Under the pieces are notes generated by a model. That model saw only the letters and a program-made list of their open reading frames with translations. It had not been told where the DNA came from and made no database searches. This document shows positions 35,238 to 44,383 of a stretch of 64,000 nt of DNA, one piece after another. The translations under genes were made by a program, and so were the position numbers. The stretch lies in contig CASENC010000018.1 of NCBI GenBank assembly GCA_949289215.1, positions 28,445 to 92,444 on the forward strand, written 5' to 3'. The stretch is from an uncultured Bacteroidales bacterium (lineage in GTDB: Bacteria; Bacteroidota; Bacteroidia; Bacteroidales; Muribaculaceae). Within the stretch, counting starts at the first letter, position 1. Every line of letters starts with the position of its first letter.

Positions 35238-36401
35238 ATGACGAAAAAAGAGTTGTTATTATCGCTCGTCAAGCCGTGTGCTTTCTTCGTTGCGATAACA
35301 GGATTTTTGACTTCTTGTGGATGCGGCAGCCAACAGCAAGGCGCGATGCCGACGCAGGTTGAAACTTTCACAGTCGCTCTCGACAGCATGACATTATATG
35401 AGAGCTATCCTACTACAATCAAAGGTAAGACTGATATCGAAATTCGTCCTCAAATCTCGGGTTTTATTACAAAGGTACACGTTGACGAAGGGCAAGTGGT
35501 AAGCAAAGGCCAATTGTTGTTTACTATCGACCAAGTACAATATGAGGCAGCAGTGCGTTCGGCCGAGGCTGCCGTGGCAGCAGCCGAAAGCCAAGTTGCA
35601 ACTGCCCGTCTCACCGAAGAAAATCAAAAGAAGCTGCACGACAAGAACATCATCAGTGACTATGAATATGAAACAGCAGTGCTGAATTTGCGTTCGGCCG
35701 AGGCTGCGCTTAACCAGGCTCGCGCCAGCCTTGTAAATGCACAGCGTAATCTTGATTATACCGAGGTGGTTGCTCCGTCGAACGGTGTGGTGGGAACTAT
35801 CCCCAACCGCGAAGGCTCGCTTGCAAGTCCGTCATCGGCTCAGCCGTTGACCACTGTTTCCGACATATCGGAAGTGTATGCATATTTCTCGCTCAATGAA
35901 AAAGATATCATTGCAATGAGCGACAAGGGCACCAGCACCATTAACGAGGCCATCAAGAAGATGCCCGAGGTATATCTTGAACTTTCCAACGGCACTCGTT
36001 ATCCGCTTCCCGGCAAGGTTTCTACCGTTTCGGGTGTGCTCGACAGCTCTACGGGTACTGCATCGGTGCGTGCTTTGTTCAAGAACACCAACGGGATGCT
36101 CCGTAGCGGCCTCACCGGTCAAATCCTTATCCCGCAACCGTCGAAAGATCTCATTATTATTCCGCAAAAGGCAACTTACGAGATTCAAGACCGTGTTTAT
36201 GTTTACCTCGTAAACGACTCAAGCAAGGCTGTTTCGACCAATATTACCATTTCGCCGGTGAACGACGGACAAACCTACATAGTTACTTCGGGATTGAAAG
36301 TCGGTGACGTGATTGTTACCGAGGGCGTAGGTACGTCGGTTCGTGCAGGCACACTTGTTGCCCCGCGCAATGCCCAGGCAACCACCCAGGCACAACAATA
36401 A
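35238..36401 (+). CDS. RND efflux periplasmic adaptor lipoprotein
   Basis: A 387-residue AcrA-type membrane fusion protein. A lipoprotein signal (FFVAITGFLTSCGCGS, lipobox LTSC) anchors it to the inner membrane. Then: barrel-sandwich DIEIRPQISGFITKVHVDEGQVVSKGQLLFTID, a coiled-coil hairpin (AAVRSAEAAVAAAESQVATARL to EAALNQARASLVNAQRNLDY), lipoyl return APSNGVVGTIPNREGSLAS and beta-barrel/membrane-proximal domains. It links the inner membrane pump (next gene) to the outer membrane channel. First gene of a four-gene operon. Confidence 0.93.
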   Translation: MTKKELLLSLVKPCAFFVAITGFLTSCGCGSQQQGAMPTQVETFTVALDSMTLYESYPTTIKGKTDIEIRPQISGFITKVHVDEGQVVSKGQLLFTIDQVQYEAAVRSAEAAVAAAESQVATARLTEENQKKLHDKNIISDYEYETAVLNLRSAEAALNQARASLVNAQRNLDYTEVVAPSNGVVGTIPNREGSLASPSSAQPLTTVSDISEVYAYFSLNEKDIIAMSDKGTSTINEAIKKMPEVYLELSNGTRYPLPGKVSTVSGVLDSSTGTASVRALFKNTNGMLRSGLTGQILIPQPSKDLIIIPQKATYEIQDRVYVYLVNDSSKAVSTNITISPVNDGQTYIVTSGLKVGDVIVTEGVGTSVRAGTLVAPRNAQATTQAQQ

Positions 36402-36447
36402 TCACGTCCCGTTTGCAGGGTAGTTTAACTTAACCAATTATCGAGAA

Positions 36448-39400
36448 ATGAATTTAAGTACATTTATAAAACGACCTGTTCTGTCCACCGTAATATCGGT
36501 ATTCATCGTTATACTCGGTGGCATCGGGCTTGCTGCACTCCCATTGGAGCAGTATCCTAACATTGCACCGCCTACAATCTCGGTGTCAACCTCTTACACG
36601 GGTGCCAATGCACAAACCGTGCTCAACTCGGTGATCGCGCCTCTTGAAGAACAAATCAACGGTGCGCTCAATATGACCTACATGACATCATCGGCAACCA
36701 ACACCGGTAGTGCCACCATCACCATTTACTTTAAGGAAGGTTATGACCCCGACATGGCTGCCGTGGATGTGCAGAACCGCGTGGCTCAGGCACAATCGCA
36801 GTTGCCTGCCGAGGTTACGCGTGTGGGTGTGATCACACGCAAGCGGCAAAGTTCAATGCTTGTGGGCGTGACACTTTCCGACCCCGAAGGACGTTACAAC
36901 CAGGAGTTTGTAGAAAACTATATGTCGATCAACGTTCTTCCCGAAATCAAGCGTATTGCCGGTGTGGGTGAGGCATTTGCATTGTCGTCCGACTACTCGA
37001 TGCGTATATGGCTCAAACCCGATGTGATGGCTCAATATAACCTTGAACCGAGCGACATCTCGGCAGTGCTTGCCGAGCAGAACATCGAGGCTGCGCCGGG
37101 TCAATTCGGTGAACGAGGCAATCAAAGCTTCCAGTATGTGATGCGTTATAAGGGTCGCCTTGCCACAGCCGAAGAGTTTGGTGACATTATTATCCGTGCC
37201 GACAACGATGGCAATATACTTTACCTGAAAGATGTGGCCGACCTTGAACTGGGTCGTCTTGATTATGGTTTCTCCAACCGCGTAAACGGTGCGCTTGGTG
37301 TTACCTGTATCGTGTTCCAGTCGGCAGGCTCCAATGCATCGGAAGTTATCAACAATGTGCTTGCAGTGGTTGACGATGCCGAGCAGAGCCTTCCCGAAGG
37401 TTTACGCTTCGACATACCTATGAATACCAACGAGTTCCTCGACGCTTCAATCAACGAGGTTGTGAAGACTCTTATCGAGGCATTCATTCTCGTGGCAATC
37501 GTGGTTTATATCTTCTTGCAAGACTTCCGCTCCACACTTGTGCCCATCATCGCCATTCCTGTGGCTCTTATCGGTTCGTTCTTTGTGATTTACCTCATCG
37601 GGTTCTCGCTCAACCTCCTCACCCTTTCGGCTCTTGTGCTTGCGATTGCCATTGTGGTGGACGACGCGATTGTGGTCGTCGAAGCGGTCCATGCCAAACT
37701 CGATGAAGGCTACCATTCGCCGCGTCAGGCATCTATCGATGCCATGGGCGAAATAGGTAGCGCAATCGTCTCGATTACCCTTGTCATGATGCTTGTGTTC
37801 ATTCCTGTGTCGTTCATGCCCGGCACTTCGGGTGTGTTCTACCGCCAGTTTGGTTTGACTATGGCAGCGGCCATCGGTATTTCGGCCATCAACGCATTGA
37901 CACTTTCTCCGGCACTTTGTGCGCTGTTCCTTAAACCACACAAGGAAGGTGAGGGCAAAAAAATGTCGTTCATCGACCGTTTCCATGCCGGGTTTAACGC
38001 CGGTTACAGCGTTGTCCTGAAGAAATATTCCGGAGCCGTGCGCTTCTTTATCAAGGCCAAATGGCTTTCAGGCGCTATTGTTGCTGCATCTATCGGCGTA
38101 TTGGTATGGCTTATGTCAACCACGCCAAACAGTCTTGTGCCCGATGAAGATACTGGTACTATCATGGCCGTTGTTTCAATGCCCCCGGGTACTTCACAGG
38201 AACGCACTCAGGAAGTGCTTGACAGCCTTGACGTAATCATTGGCCAAATGCCGGGTGTGCAGATGCGTACTCTTATCCAGGGCTACAACTTCATCGCAGG
38301 CCAGGGCAGCAGCTACGGTTCGGCCATCATCAAGATGAAGAACTGGGAAGAACGTACCGAAGAAGAAAGTGTTGCCAATACCATCAAGAAACTTTATGGC
38401 GCAACAGCCATGAAGATAAAGGACGGAACCATCATGTTCTTTGCTCCGCCTATGATTTCGGGTTACTCGGTATCGAGCGGTTTCGAGTTCCAGTTGCAAG
38501 ACAAGACCGGTGGCGACTTGAACAAGTTCTTCGGCATACAACAGCAGTTCCTTGCTGCACTTAACCAGCGTCCTGAAATTCAGATGGCATACTCGGCTTT
38601 CAACCCCACTTATCCGCAATATCTTGTTGATGTTGATGTGGCAAAGGCCAAGCGTGCCGGCATATCGCCGTCGAATGTGCTCACCGTGCTGCAAGGCTAC
38701 TATGGTAGTATGTACATCAGCAACTTCAACCGTTTCGGTAAGCTCTACCGTGTGATGATGCAGGCTTCGCCCGATGCACGTGTGTCGCCCGAAACACTGA
38801 AAAATGTGAAAGTTCGCACTTCGTCGGGTATGGCACCCATCAGCGACTTTATCACACTGTCGCGTGTTTACGGCCCCGATGTAATCAACCGTTTCAATAT
38901 GTACACTTCAATGGCTGTGAACGGTACGCCCAATGCCGGATACTCTTCGGGTCAGGCAATCGAAGCCATTCGTGAAGTTGCATCGCAAGTGTTGCCGCAA
39001 GGTTACGACTACGAGTTCTCGGGTCTTACCCGTGAAGAGGCAGGCACATCGAGCGCCGCCACGGCTATAATTTTCGTGCTCTGCTTGGTATTCGTTTACC
39101 TTATCCTGAGTGCCCAGTACGAAAGTTACATTTTGCCGCTGTCGGTAATCTTGTCAATTCCGTTCGGCTTGTTCGGTACATTCGTCTTTGCACGCATGTT
39201 CGGCATCGACAACAACATTTACCTCAAGATTGCGCTCATCATGCTTATCGGTCTTCTTGCCAAGAATGCCATCCTTATTGTGCAGTATGCGCTTGAACGC
39301 CGCATGACGGGTATGTCAATCGTCGGTTCGGCAGTGTCAGGAGCATCGGCTCGTCTGCGTCCTATCTTGATGACCTCGTTGGCACTTATCATCGGTCTGT

Positions 39401-39618
39401 TGCCGTTGATGTTTGCCTCGGGTGTAGGTGCCAATGGTAATCGTGCGCTCGGTACCGGTGCCGTGGGCGGTATGTTGATAGGTATGATATTCCAGCTGCT
39501 CATCGTTCCTTGCCTGTTCGTAATGTGCCAGGCTCTGCAAGAGAAGTTCTCGCCCATCAAGTGGAAGGATACCGACAACTCGGGCATGAAGAACGAACTC
39601 GAACAATTTTCAATCTAA
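36448..39618 (+). CDS. RND multidrug efflux transporter, HAE1 (AcrB) type
   Basis: A 1056-residue proton-driven efflux pump with 12 predicted membrane helices and two large periplasmic loops. N-terminus FIKRPVLSTVISVFIVILGGIGL; proton-relay aspartates in LAIAIVVDDAIVVVEAVHA; late helices GLLAKNAILIVQYALERR. Typical HAE1 markers such as EQYPNIAPPTISVSTSYTGA and FEFQLQDKTGGDLNKF are present. Substrates probably include hydrophobic drugs, bile salts or detergents; not determinable here. Confidence 0.95.
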   Translation: MNLSTFIKRPVLSTVISVFIVILGGIGLAALPLEQYPNIAPPTISVSTSYTGANAQTVLNSVIAPLEEQINGALNMTYMTSSATNTGSATITIYFKEGYDPDMAAVDVQNRVAQAQSQLPAEVTRVGVITRKRQSSMLVGVTLSDPEGRYNQEFVENYMSINVLPEIKRIAGVGEAFALSSDYSMRIWLKPDVMAQYNLEPSDISAVLAEQNIEAAPGQFGERGNQSFQYVMRYKGRLATAEEFGDIIIRADNDGNILYLKDVADLELGRLDYGFSNRVNGALGVTCIVFQSAGSNASEVINNVLAVVDDAEQSLPEGLRFDIPMNTNEFLDASINEVVKTLIEAFILVAIVVYIFLQDFRSTLVPIIAIPVALIGSFFVIYLIGFSLNLLTLSALVLAIAIVVDDAIVVVEAVHAKLDEGYHSPRQASIDAMGEIGSAIVSITLVMMLVFIPVSFMPGTSGVFYRQFGLTMAAAIGISAINALTLSPALCALFLKPHKEGEGKKMSFIDRFHAGFNAGYSVVLKKYSGAVRFFIKAKWLSGAIVAASIGVLVWLMSTTPNSLVPDEDTGTIMAVVSMPPGTSQERTQEVLDSLDVIIGQMPGVQMRTLIQGYNFIAGQGSSYGSAIIKMKNWEERTEEESVANTIKKLYGATAMKIKDGTIMFFAPPMISGYSVSSGFEFQLQDKTGGDLNKFFGIQQQFLAALNQRPEIQMAYSAFNPTYPQYLVDVDVAKAKRAGISPSNVLTVLQGYYGSMYISNFNRFGKLYRVMMQASPDARVSPETLKNVKVRTSSGMAPISDFITLSRVYGPDVINRFNMYTSMAVNGTPNAGYSSGQAIEAIREVASQVLPQGYDYEFSGLTREEAGTSSAATAIIFVLCLVFVYLILSAQYESYILPLSVILSIPFGLFGTFVFARMFGIDNNIYLKIALIMLIGLLAKNAILIVQYALERRMTGMSIVGSAVSGASARLRPILMTSLALIIGLLPLMFASGVGANGNRALGTGAVGGMLIGMIFQLLIVPCLFVMCQALQEKFSPIKWKDTDNSGMKNELEQFSI

Positions 39619-39639
39619 CGAAACATTCACTCAACTGAT

Positions 39640-41022
39640 ATGAACATTAAAAACATACGGTTGCTCCTCGTCACTGTGGTTATTGCCACAGTGATGGGCA
39701 GCTGCCACATCTACAAGAAATATGACCTGCCCGACGACAGTACCCAATCGGCCAAGTACAAAGAGGCTTTGGAACAACCTGTCGATTCGTCGGCACTTGG
39801 CAACTTGCAGTGGGATGAAATTTTCACCGACCCGCAATTGCAAGCCCTTATCACGATGGCACTCGACAACAACGTCGATTTGCAAAATGCAAAACTCAAC
39901 GTTGACATTGCCCATGCTCAATTGCTTGGTGCACGTCTCTCTTACCTGCCTTCACTCACCTTTGCCCCCAACGGTTCGGGCTCGAAGATTTTCAAGGTCA
40001 ACGACCTTGATTGGGGTTATCAATTGCCGCTGTCGGTAAGTTGGGAAATCGACATTTTCGGGCAAAAGTTGAACAGCAAGCGCCAGGCTCAAGTGAACCT
40101 GAAGCAAACCGAGGCTTACGAGCAGGCAACTCGCTCGCAAATCATAGGTGCCGTGGCCAACTGTTATTACTCGCTGGTTTCCTATAACAAGCAATTGGCT
40201 TTGTATCGCGAAACAGCCGACCTGTGGAAGCAAACCGTGCAAGTAATGCGCGACATGAAGGAGGCAGGCCGTTTCAACGAAGTTGCCATAGTACAAAGCG
40301 AGGCCAGTTACTACAGCGTGTTGTCGGCAATTCCGCAAGTGGAAATGGCCATCAACGAACTTAACAACACCATGTCGCTGCTGCTCAATACCGAGCCGCA
40401 AGTGTGGGAAATCAACACCGAATCGATGGTTGTGTTGCCTGCCGAACTCGAATTCGGTGTTCCCATGAGTTACCTTGCAGCACGTCCCGACGTACGTGCC
40501 GCCGAGTACCAGTTTGCAGCCGCATATTATGCAACCAACCTTGCCCGCACGGCATTCTATCCCAATATCACCTTGTCGGCAACGGGTGGTTACGGCACAC
40601 TTGTGGGCAGCGCCATCCTTGACCCGGCACGTTGGTTCATCAACCTTGCAGGCCAGTTGGCTTTGCCGTTGTTCAACAGCGGGCAAAACATTGCCACGCT
40701 GAAAGCGCAAAAGGCAGCCCAGCAGCAGGCGTTGAACACATTCGAGAACACAGTGCTCAGCGCATCGGCCGAGGTAAGCAACGCACTTGTTACAATGGAG
40801 AAATCGCAAGAAATGCGCCAAAATATCGCATTGCAAGTAGAAAAATTGCAGAAAGCCGTGGAATACAACGAAGACCTTCTTCGCTTGAGCACCACTACCT
40901 ATCTTGAAGTGTTGACGGCACAGCAATCGTTGCTTAACAGCCAAGTGTCGCTGCTGAACACCGACCTGACCATCAACCAGGCAGCCATCAACCTGTACCA
41001 GGCTTTGGGTGGCGGACGTTAA
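39640..41022 (+). CDS. Outer membrane efflux channel (OprM/TolC-type, lipoprotein)
   Basis: A 460-residue outer membrane factor. A lipobox (TVVIATVMGSC) implies lipidation. The two repeats of the OEP family can be seen (LQALITMALDNNVDLQNAKLNVDIAHAQLLGARLSYLPSLTF and ARPDVRAAEYQFAAAYYATNLARTAFYPNITLSATGGYGT). It completes the tripartite pump 22 bases after the transporter gene. Confidence 0.93.
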   Translation: MNIKNIRLLLVTVVIATVMGSCHIYKKYDLPDDSTQSAKYKEALEQPVDSSALGNLQWDEIFTDPQLQALITMALDNNVDLQNAKLNVDIAHAQLLGARLSYLPSLTFAPNGSGSKIFKVNDLDWGYQLPLSVSWEIDIFGQKLNSKRQAQVNLKQTEAYEQATRSQIIGAVANCYYSLVSYNKQLALYRETADLWKQTVQVMRDMKEAGRFNEVAIVQSEASYYSVLSAIPQVEMAINELNNTMSLLLNTEPQVWEINTESMVVLPAELEFGVPMSYLAARPDVRAAEYQFAAAYYATNLARTAFYPNITLSATGGYGTLVGSAILDPARWFINLAGQLALPLFNSGQNIATLKAQKAAQQQALNTFENTVLSASAEVSNALVTMEKSQEMRQNIALQVEKLQKAVEYNEDLLRLSTTTYLEVLTAQQSLLNSQVSLLNTDLTINQAAINLYQALGGGR

Positions 41023-41053
41023 CATAAACTAAACAATTAAATTACAAGAAACC

Positions 41054-41848
41054 ATGATCAGTCCTTTAGCACACGTCGATCCCGAAGCCAAATTAGGGAA
41101 AAACGTAACTATCCACCCGTTCTCGTTTATAAGCAAGAACGTTGAGATTGGAGACAATTGCACTATTTATCCTTTTGTGAGTATCCTTAACGGTACGCGC
41201 ATAGGTAATAATTGCAAAATCTATAACGGAGCCATCATTGGTGCCGAACCGCAAGACCTGCGTTGGAAAGGTGAGCCGTCGTTTGTAATCATCGGCGACA
41301 ATTGCCGTGTGCGCGAACACACCATCATTAATCGCGGCATATACAACGGCAGTGCAACGCGTATAGGCAGCAATGTGTTTATCATGGCCGAGTCGCATAT
41401 CATGCATGATGCCCAAATCAACGACAATGTGATTTTGGGCAACGGCAGCAACATAGCTTATGACAGCAAAGTGGGTTCCTGCGTGATACTCGGCTCGTCG
41501 GTGATGCTGCATCCCGGCAGCGAAGTGGGCGAATGGGCAATGGTGAAGAGCGGTTGCCGCGTCAACGGCAATGTGCCGCCTTACGTCATCATGGCGCATA
41601 ACCCCATCAGTTACTATGGCGTAAATGCTTATATCATGCGCCACAAAGGATTTTCTGACGAGACCATCGATGATGTGGCAAAGGCTTATCGCCACGTTTA
41701 CCAGTGCAACACATCGGTGTTTAACGCGCTGCGACGCATCGAAACCGATGTGAAGCCGTCGCCGGAACGCGAGAAAATCATCGAATTCATTCGCAACCAC
41801 GAGTTGCGAATAGTGGCAGTACCGAGCCACGAAGATGTGCTTGACTAA
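41054..41848 (+). CDS. LpxA-like UDP-GlcNAc O-acyltransferase (probable paralogue)
   Basis: A 264-residue left-handed beta-helix acyltransferase with LpxA architecture. N-terminal hexapeptide repeats (ISPLAHVDPEAKLGKNVTIHPFS), AEPQDLRWKGEPSFVIIGDNCRVREHTIINRG (matching the QDLKY.GEPT and R.E...I.RG of LpxA), His-bearing ESHIMHDAQI where LpxA has its catalytic AHDC, and a helical C-terminus. It follows the efflux channel gene by 31 bases, without LpxC or FabZ nearby, and the hexapeptide section differs from E. coli LpxA at several positions, so it may be a second enzyme acylating a different UDP-amino sugar. Canonical lpxA usually sits with lpxC-fabZ in this order. Confidence 0.8.
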   Translation: MISPLAHVDPEAKLGKNVTIHPFSFISKNVEIGDNCTIYPFVSILNGTRIGNNCKIYNGAIIGAEPQDLRWKGEPSFVIIGDNCRVREHTIINRGIYNGSATRIGSNVFIMAESHIMHDAQINDNVILGNGSNIAYDSKVGSCVILGSSVMLHPGSEVGEWAMVKSGCRVNGNVPPYVIMAHNPISYYGVNAYIMRHKGFSDETIDDVAKAYRHVYQCNTSVFNALRRIETDVKPSPEREKIIEFIRNHELRIVAVPSHEDVLD

Positions 41849-41913
41849 TATAAAACAGACACACAATTATATACATAGCACACACTGATTTTTATTGTTA
41901 CGCATAAATGCAG

Positions 41914-41957
41914 AAAGGATACCCCGGGCGTGAGCCTATGGTATCCTTTTGTTTTTT
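41914..41957 (+). terminator. Terminator of the efflux operon
   Basis: AAAGGATACC (41914-41923) pairs with GGTATCCTTT (41940-41949), 16-base loop, followed by TGTTTTTT. Confidence 0.8.
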
Positions 41958-42005
41958 ATGTGCGTATATTTGTGTGCCGCTTGGAGCAACTTATTGTCAT
42001 AATCT

Positions 42006-42036
42006 TTTGAAATAACAAATGTTCTCGCTATATTTG
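42006..42036 (+). promoter_or_regulatory. Consensus promoter of the four-gene small-protein operon
   Basis: TTTG (42006-42009), 19 bases, TATATTTG (42029-42036), 45 bases before the first ATG. Confidence 0.7.
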
Positions 42037-42081
42037 TAATAGATAAATAATTCGAGTACTAAACCCTTAAACAACTGTCTT

Positions 42082-42432
42082 ATGAATAACGAAAGCAATG
42101 GTATGAGTGCAGGACAAAAGCAAATCATAAACGGTAATTACCGAATTGAGGTCGAGGCGCAAAACTGGACGCGCAGCCTTATCCCGGAAACAATTGACGA
42201 AGGAAGCCTTGCTATTACAGGGCTGAAAGGTGCCGGAGATGTTTGCGGGCTCACGTTGGAGTATGAAGTAATGCGCGATGGAAATGTGGCGGTGAATGTG
42301 CTGGTGGCAAATCACTGCGATTGCTCTTCACACTTGTGCAACATTGTTATCTGCGAGAATAAAAGTGAAACTGTGCAAGGAAGTCATGGTGTATATTACA
42401 GGATATATCTTTGGTCAACAAATAATGCTTGA
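42082..42432 (+). CDS. Hypothetical protein, first of a four-gene module
   Basis: A 116-residue protein without signal peptide or membrane segment. Predominantly beta-like sequence (NGNYRIEVEAQNWTRSLIP, GLTLEYEVMRDGNVAVNVLVAN) with a CDCSSHLC cluster of three cysteines and a histidine in the second half. No family recognised. It follows a consensus promoter and runs into the next gene with a 5-base gap, so it is the first gene of the module. Confidence 0.65.
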   Translation: MNNESNGMSAGQKQIINGNYRIEVEAQNWTRSLIPETIDEGSLAITGLKGAGDVCGLTLEYEVMRDGNVAVNVLVANHCDCSSHLCNIVICENKSETVQGSHGVYYRIYLWSTNNA

Positions 42433-42437
42433 TTGGT

Positions 42438-43022
42438 ATGGCAAAAACTAAACGCATATGGGACTTGCTGCGCATGACGCTGCACCCCGAGGATGGTGGC
42501 TCGGTGACATTGACTTATGACCGGGAAGAAACGACAGTCGGCGATGAGCTTATGAGCGAGCGGCAGGTTTACCGCACCGACTACTGGCCGCGTGTGGAAG
42601 TTATGTCGTTCGATGAAGACGGCATAAGGCTAAATATCAAGTATGAGGACGATGATATGAACTTGTTCTCGCTCGACATTGCCGAAAACCGGCAATTGGC
42701 CATTGCCGTGGGTACGCCCGAGGAGCCTGCCACACTTGAATTTGAGTTATGGTCGTTCACATTGAAAGTGGAAGAGTATGACGACTTCGAGGAAGTCACC
42801 AAGTATTTCTATATTGATGACCGTGACTGGGAAAATGCCCAAAACGGCGACCCCAAAGCCGCCCAGGCTGTGGCCGATGCAATAGCAGAACAGTCGCCCG
42901 AATCGCTTGAAATAATAGCCCGGTATATGGCCGATGCCGCCGAACTTGGCAGCAAGGACGCTATCGATTGGCTGAAAGAGTATTATAATGGCGATGACGG
43001 ACGTTATGACGCATATGTTTAA
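42438..43022 (+). CDS. Hypothetical protein with a C-terminal Sel1-like motif
   Basis: A 194-residue acidic cytosolic protein. The N-terminal 120 residues look like an all-beta domain (SVTLTYDREETTVGDELM, RVEVMSFDEDGIRLNIKYEDDD, ATLEFELWSFTLKVEEYDDFEEVTKYF). The C-terminus (NGDPKAAQAVADAIAEQSPE...MADAAELGSKDAIDWLKEYYNG) resembles one Sel1-like helical repeat. Start at 42438 (MAKTKRIWDLL). Function unknown; the company of a YwqG-like protein two genes on suggests a contact-toxin defence or cytosolic stress module, but this is only context. Confidence 0.65.
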   Translation: MAKTKRIWDLLRMTLHPEDGGSVTLTYDREETTVGDELMSERQVYRTDYWPRVEVMSFDEDGIRLNIKYEDDDMNLFSLDIAENRQLAIAVGTPEEPATLEFELWSFTLKVEEYDDFEEVTKYFYIDDRDWENAQNGDPKAAQAVADAIAEQSPESLEIIARYMADAAELGSKDAIDWLKEYYNGDDGRYDAYV

Positions 43023-43043
43023 CTCTCACTATAACTTATATTT

Positions 43044-43718
43044 ATGGAACAAGAAATCGACATCAGGAAAGAATTGGAGGCTGCACGTTCAAAAGCGCGG
43101 CAAATACCAAAGTTGAGTGGCGACAGTGATGAAATTGATGCATACTGGGAAGTGGTGTGTGGCGATGTGCTTGCGGCAGAACAAAATTTGCGTGAGCAGG
43201 ACCGCGGTTGGGAGATAGCATCCCTCACACGTGAGTTCTTGCAATATGCCAAGCCGCTCGAAGGCTATGACCATATGCTGAATTCGCTTTACAGTGCAGT
43301 TTCAAGAATGTCTAAAACCCTCAGCGACCACCCTCGGCTTAAGATTGAATTGCTTGATTTCTTTTTGTTGGTGGTTAACCGCATCGAATGTCAAGTGGGG
43401 CATGAACTTGGTGCTTCGGAGGATTTGCCGATTGAAATTAACCGGTTGCATCGCAATTGCAGGTATGCCGACAATGGTGAATTTGACAGAATCGACGATG
43501 ACAGAATGTTGAAATACGACCCGGTGGAGTGGACTTCCAAGTGGGAAGAAGTTATTGACGATGCCGATAAGATTGTCTATGAACGACTTGCCGACCATCC
43601 TCGCGGTATGGGATTTTGCCATGCTTACTGGTATGAACGCGCACAGGTGCTTGAAGAAAACTTCGGAATAGTGTGGCGCAGTCCGGCAATAATGAATCCC
43701 GGTGTAAAGTTTGATTAA
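43044..43718 (+). CDS. Hypothetical protein, third of the small-protein module
   Basis: A 224-residue, probably all-helical, cytosolic protein (DIRKELEAARSKARQIPKL, DAYWEVVCGDVLAAEQNLREQDRGWEIASLTREFLQYAKPLEGYD). No signal peptide and no recognised family. The tail GFCHAYWYERAQVLEENFGIVWRSPAIMNPGVKFD resembles the ends of proteins encoded beside SUKH/immunity-like genes in other bacteria, which I cannot confirm. Spaced 21 bases from the previous gene and 14 bases from the next. Confidence 0.6.
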   Translation: MEQEIDIRKELEAARSKARQIPKLSGDSDEIDAYWEVVCGDVLAAEQNLREQDRGWEIASLTREFLQYAKPLEGYDHMLNSLYSAVSRMSKTLSDHPRLKIELLDFFLLVVNRIECQVGHELGASEDLPIEINRLHRNCRYADNGEFDRIDDDRMLKYDPVEWTSKWEEVIDDADKIVYERLADHPRGMGFCHAYWYERAQVLEENFGIVWRSPAIMNPGVKFD

Positions 43719-43732
43719 ATTTTTCGGTCACA

Positions 43733-44383
43733 ATGAAACCCATATATTTGATACTGTCGATGCCGTTTGACAAAGTTGAAACTTGCGGCTCTCGTTTTTG
43801 GGGCAATCCCGACCTCCCTCATGGCGTGGATTACCCGACGTATGTCGATGATGAAGGTGATGACTACCCGTATTACTTCATTTGCCAGATAAACCTTGAG
43901 CAATTGGCTCCGTTTGACACCGAGAATCGGCTGCCACACAAAGGGTTGCTGTCGTTTTTCGCGAAAATAGACCACTACATGGGCTATTTTGCCGCAACCG
44001 GCGGAATTGGAGGCTGCATAAGTGACCCCGATGACGTGAAAGTGTTGTATTTCCCCGAATGCAACGACGATTTCCGTGAGGTGGTGCTGGTTGATGATGA
44101 CGGAGAGCCTACCTCTCCTAAGGAGATGGAAATAAAATTTGCCCATGCCATTGAGCGATATTCCGACGAGCACGCCTTGTTTGCTCCACCCACGCACCGG
44201 GAATGGGAAACTTGGGATCCGCCATACGAGAATTGGGAGATATTGTTGCAAATAGATTCTTTCTGCGGCATGGATTTCAATCTTAATTTCATGGATTGCG
44301 GCGTGCTCGATTTCTTGATTGACCCCGACGACTTAAAGAAGCACCGGTTTGACAACGTTCGTGCCATTGTGTTATCGACGTAA
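43733..44383 (+). CDS. YwqG-like protein (DUF1963)
   Basis: A 216-residue cytosolic protein with the DUF1963/YwqG pattern: KVETCGSRFWGNPDLPHGVDYP (G-S-x-x-G-G/N-x-P-xLP), YYFICQINLEQLAPFD, LPHKGLLSFFAK, KVLYFPECNDDF, LLQIDSFCGMDFNLNFMDCGVLDFLIDPDDLKKHRFDNV. YwqG homologues have no firm function but often sit with polymorphic toxin immunity genes. Its last 12 bases overlap, convergently, the end of the RiPP cluster methyltransferase. Confidence 0.8.
   Translation: MKPIYLILSMPFDKVETCGSRFWGNPDLPHGVDYPTYVDDEGDDYPYYFICQINLEQLAPFDTENRLPHKGLLSFFAKIDHYMGYFAATGGIGGCISDPDDVKVLYFPECNDDFREVVLVDDDGEPTSPKEMEIKFAHAIERYSDEHALFAPPTHREWETWDPPYENWEILLQIDSFCGMDFNLNFMDCGVLDFLIDPDDLKKHRFDNVRAIVLST

Noticed and set aside
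39952-41025. 357-codon minus-strand ORF antisense to the efflux channel gene
   Set aside because: The plus-strand frame has clear OEP-family sequence; the antisense frame has Cys/His-rich nonsense composition.
44372-44383. Overlap of convergent genes as a possible frameshift
   Set aside because: Both frames are intact to their stops and the proteins end at natural family positions; a 12-base tail overlap is ordinary.
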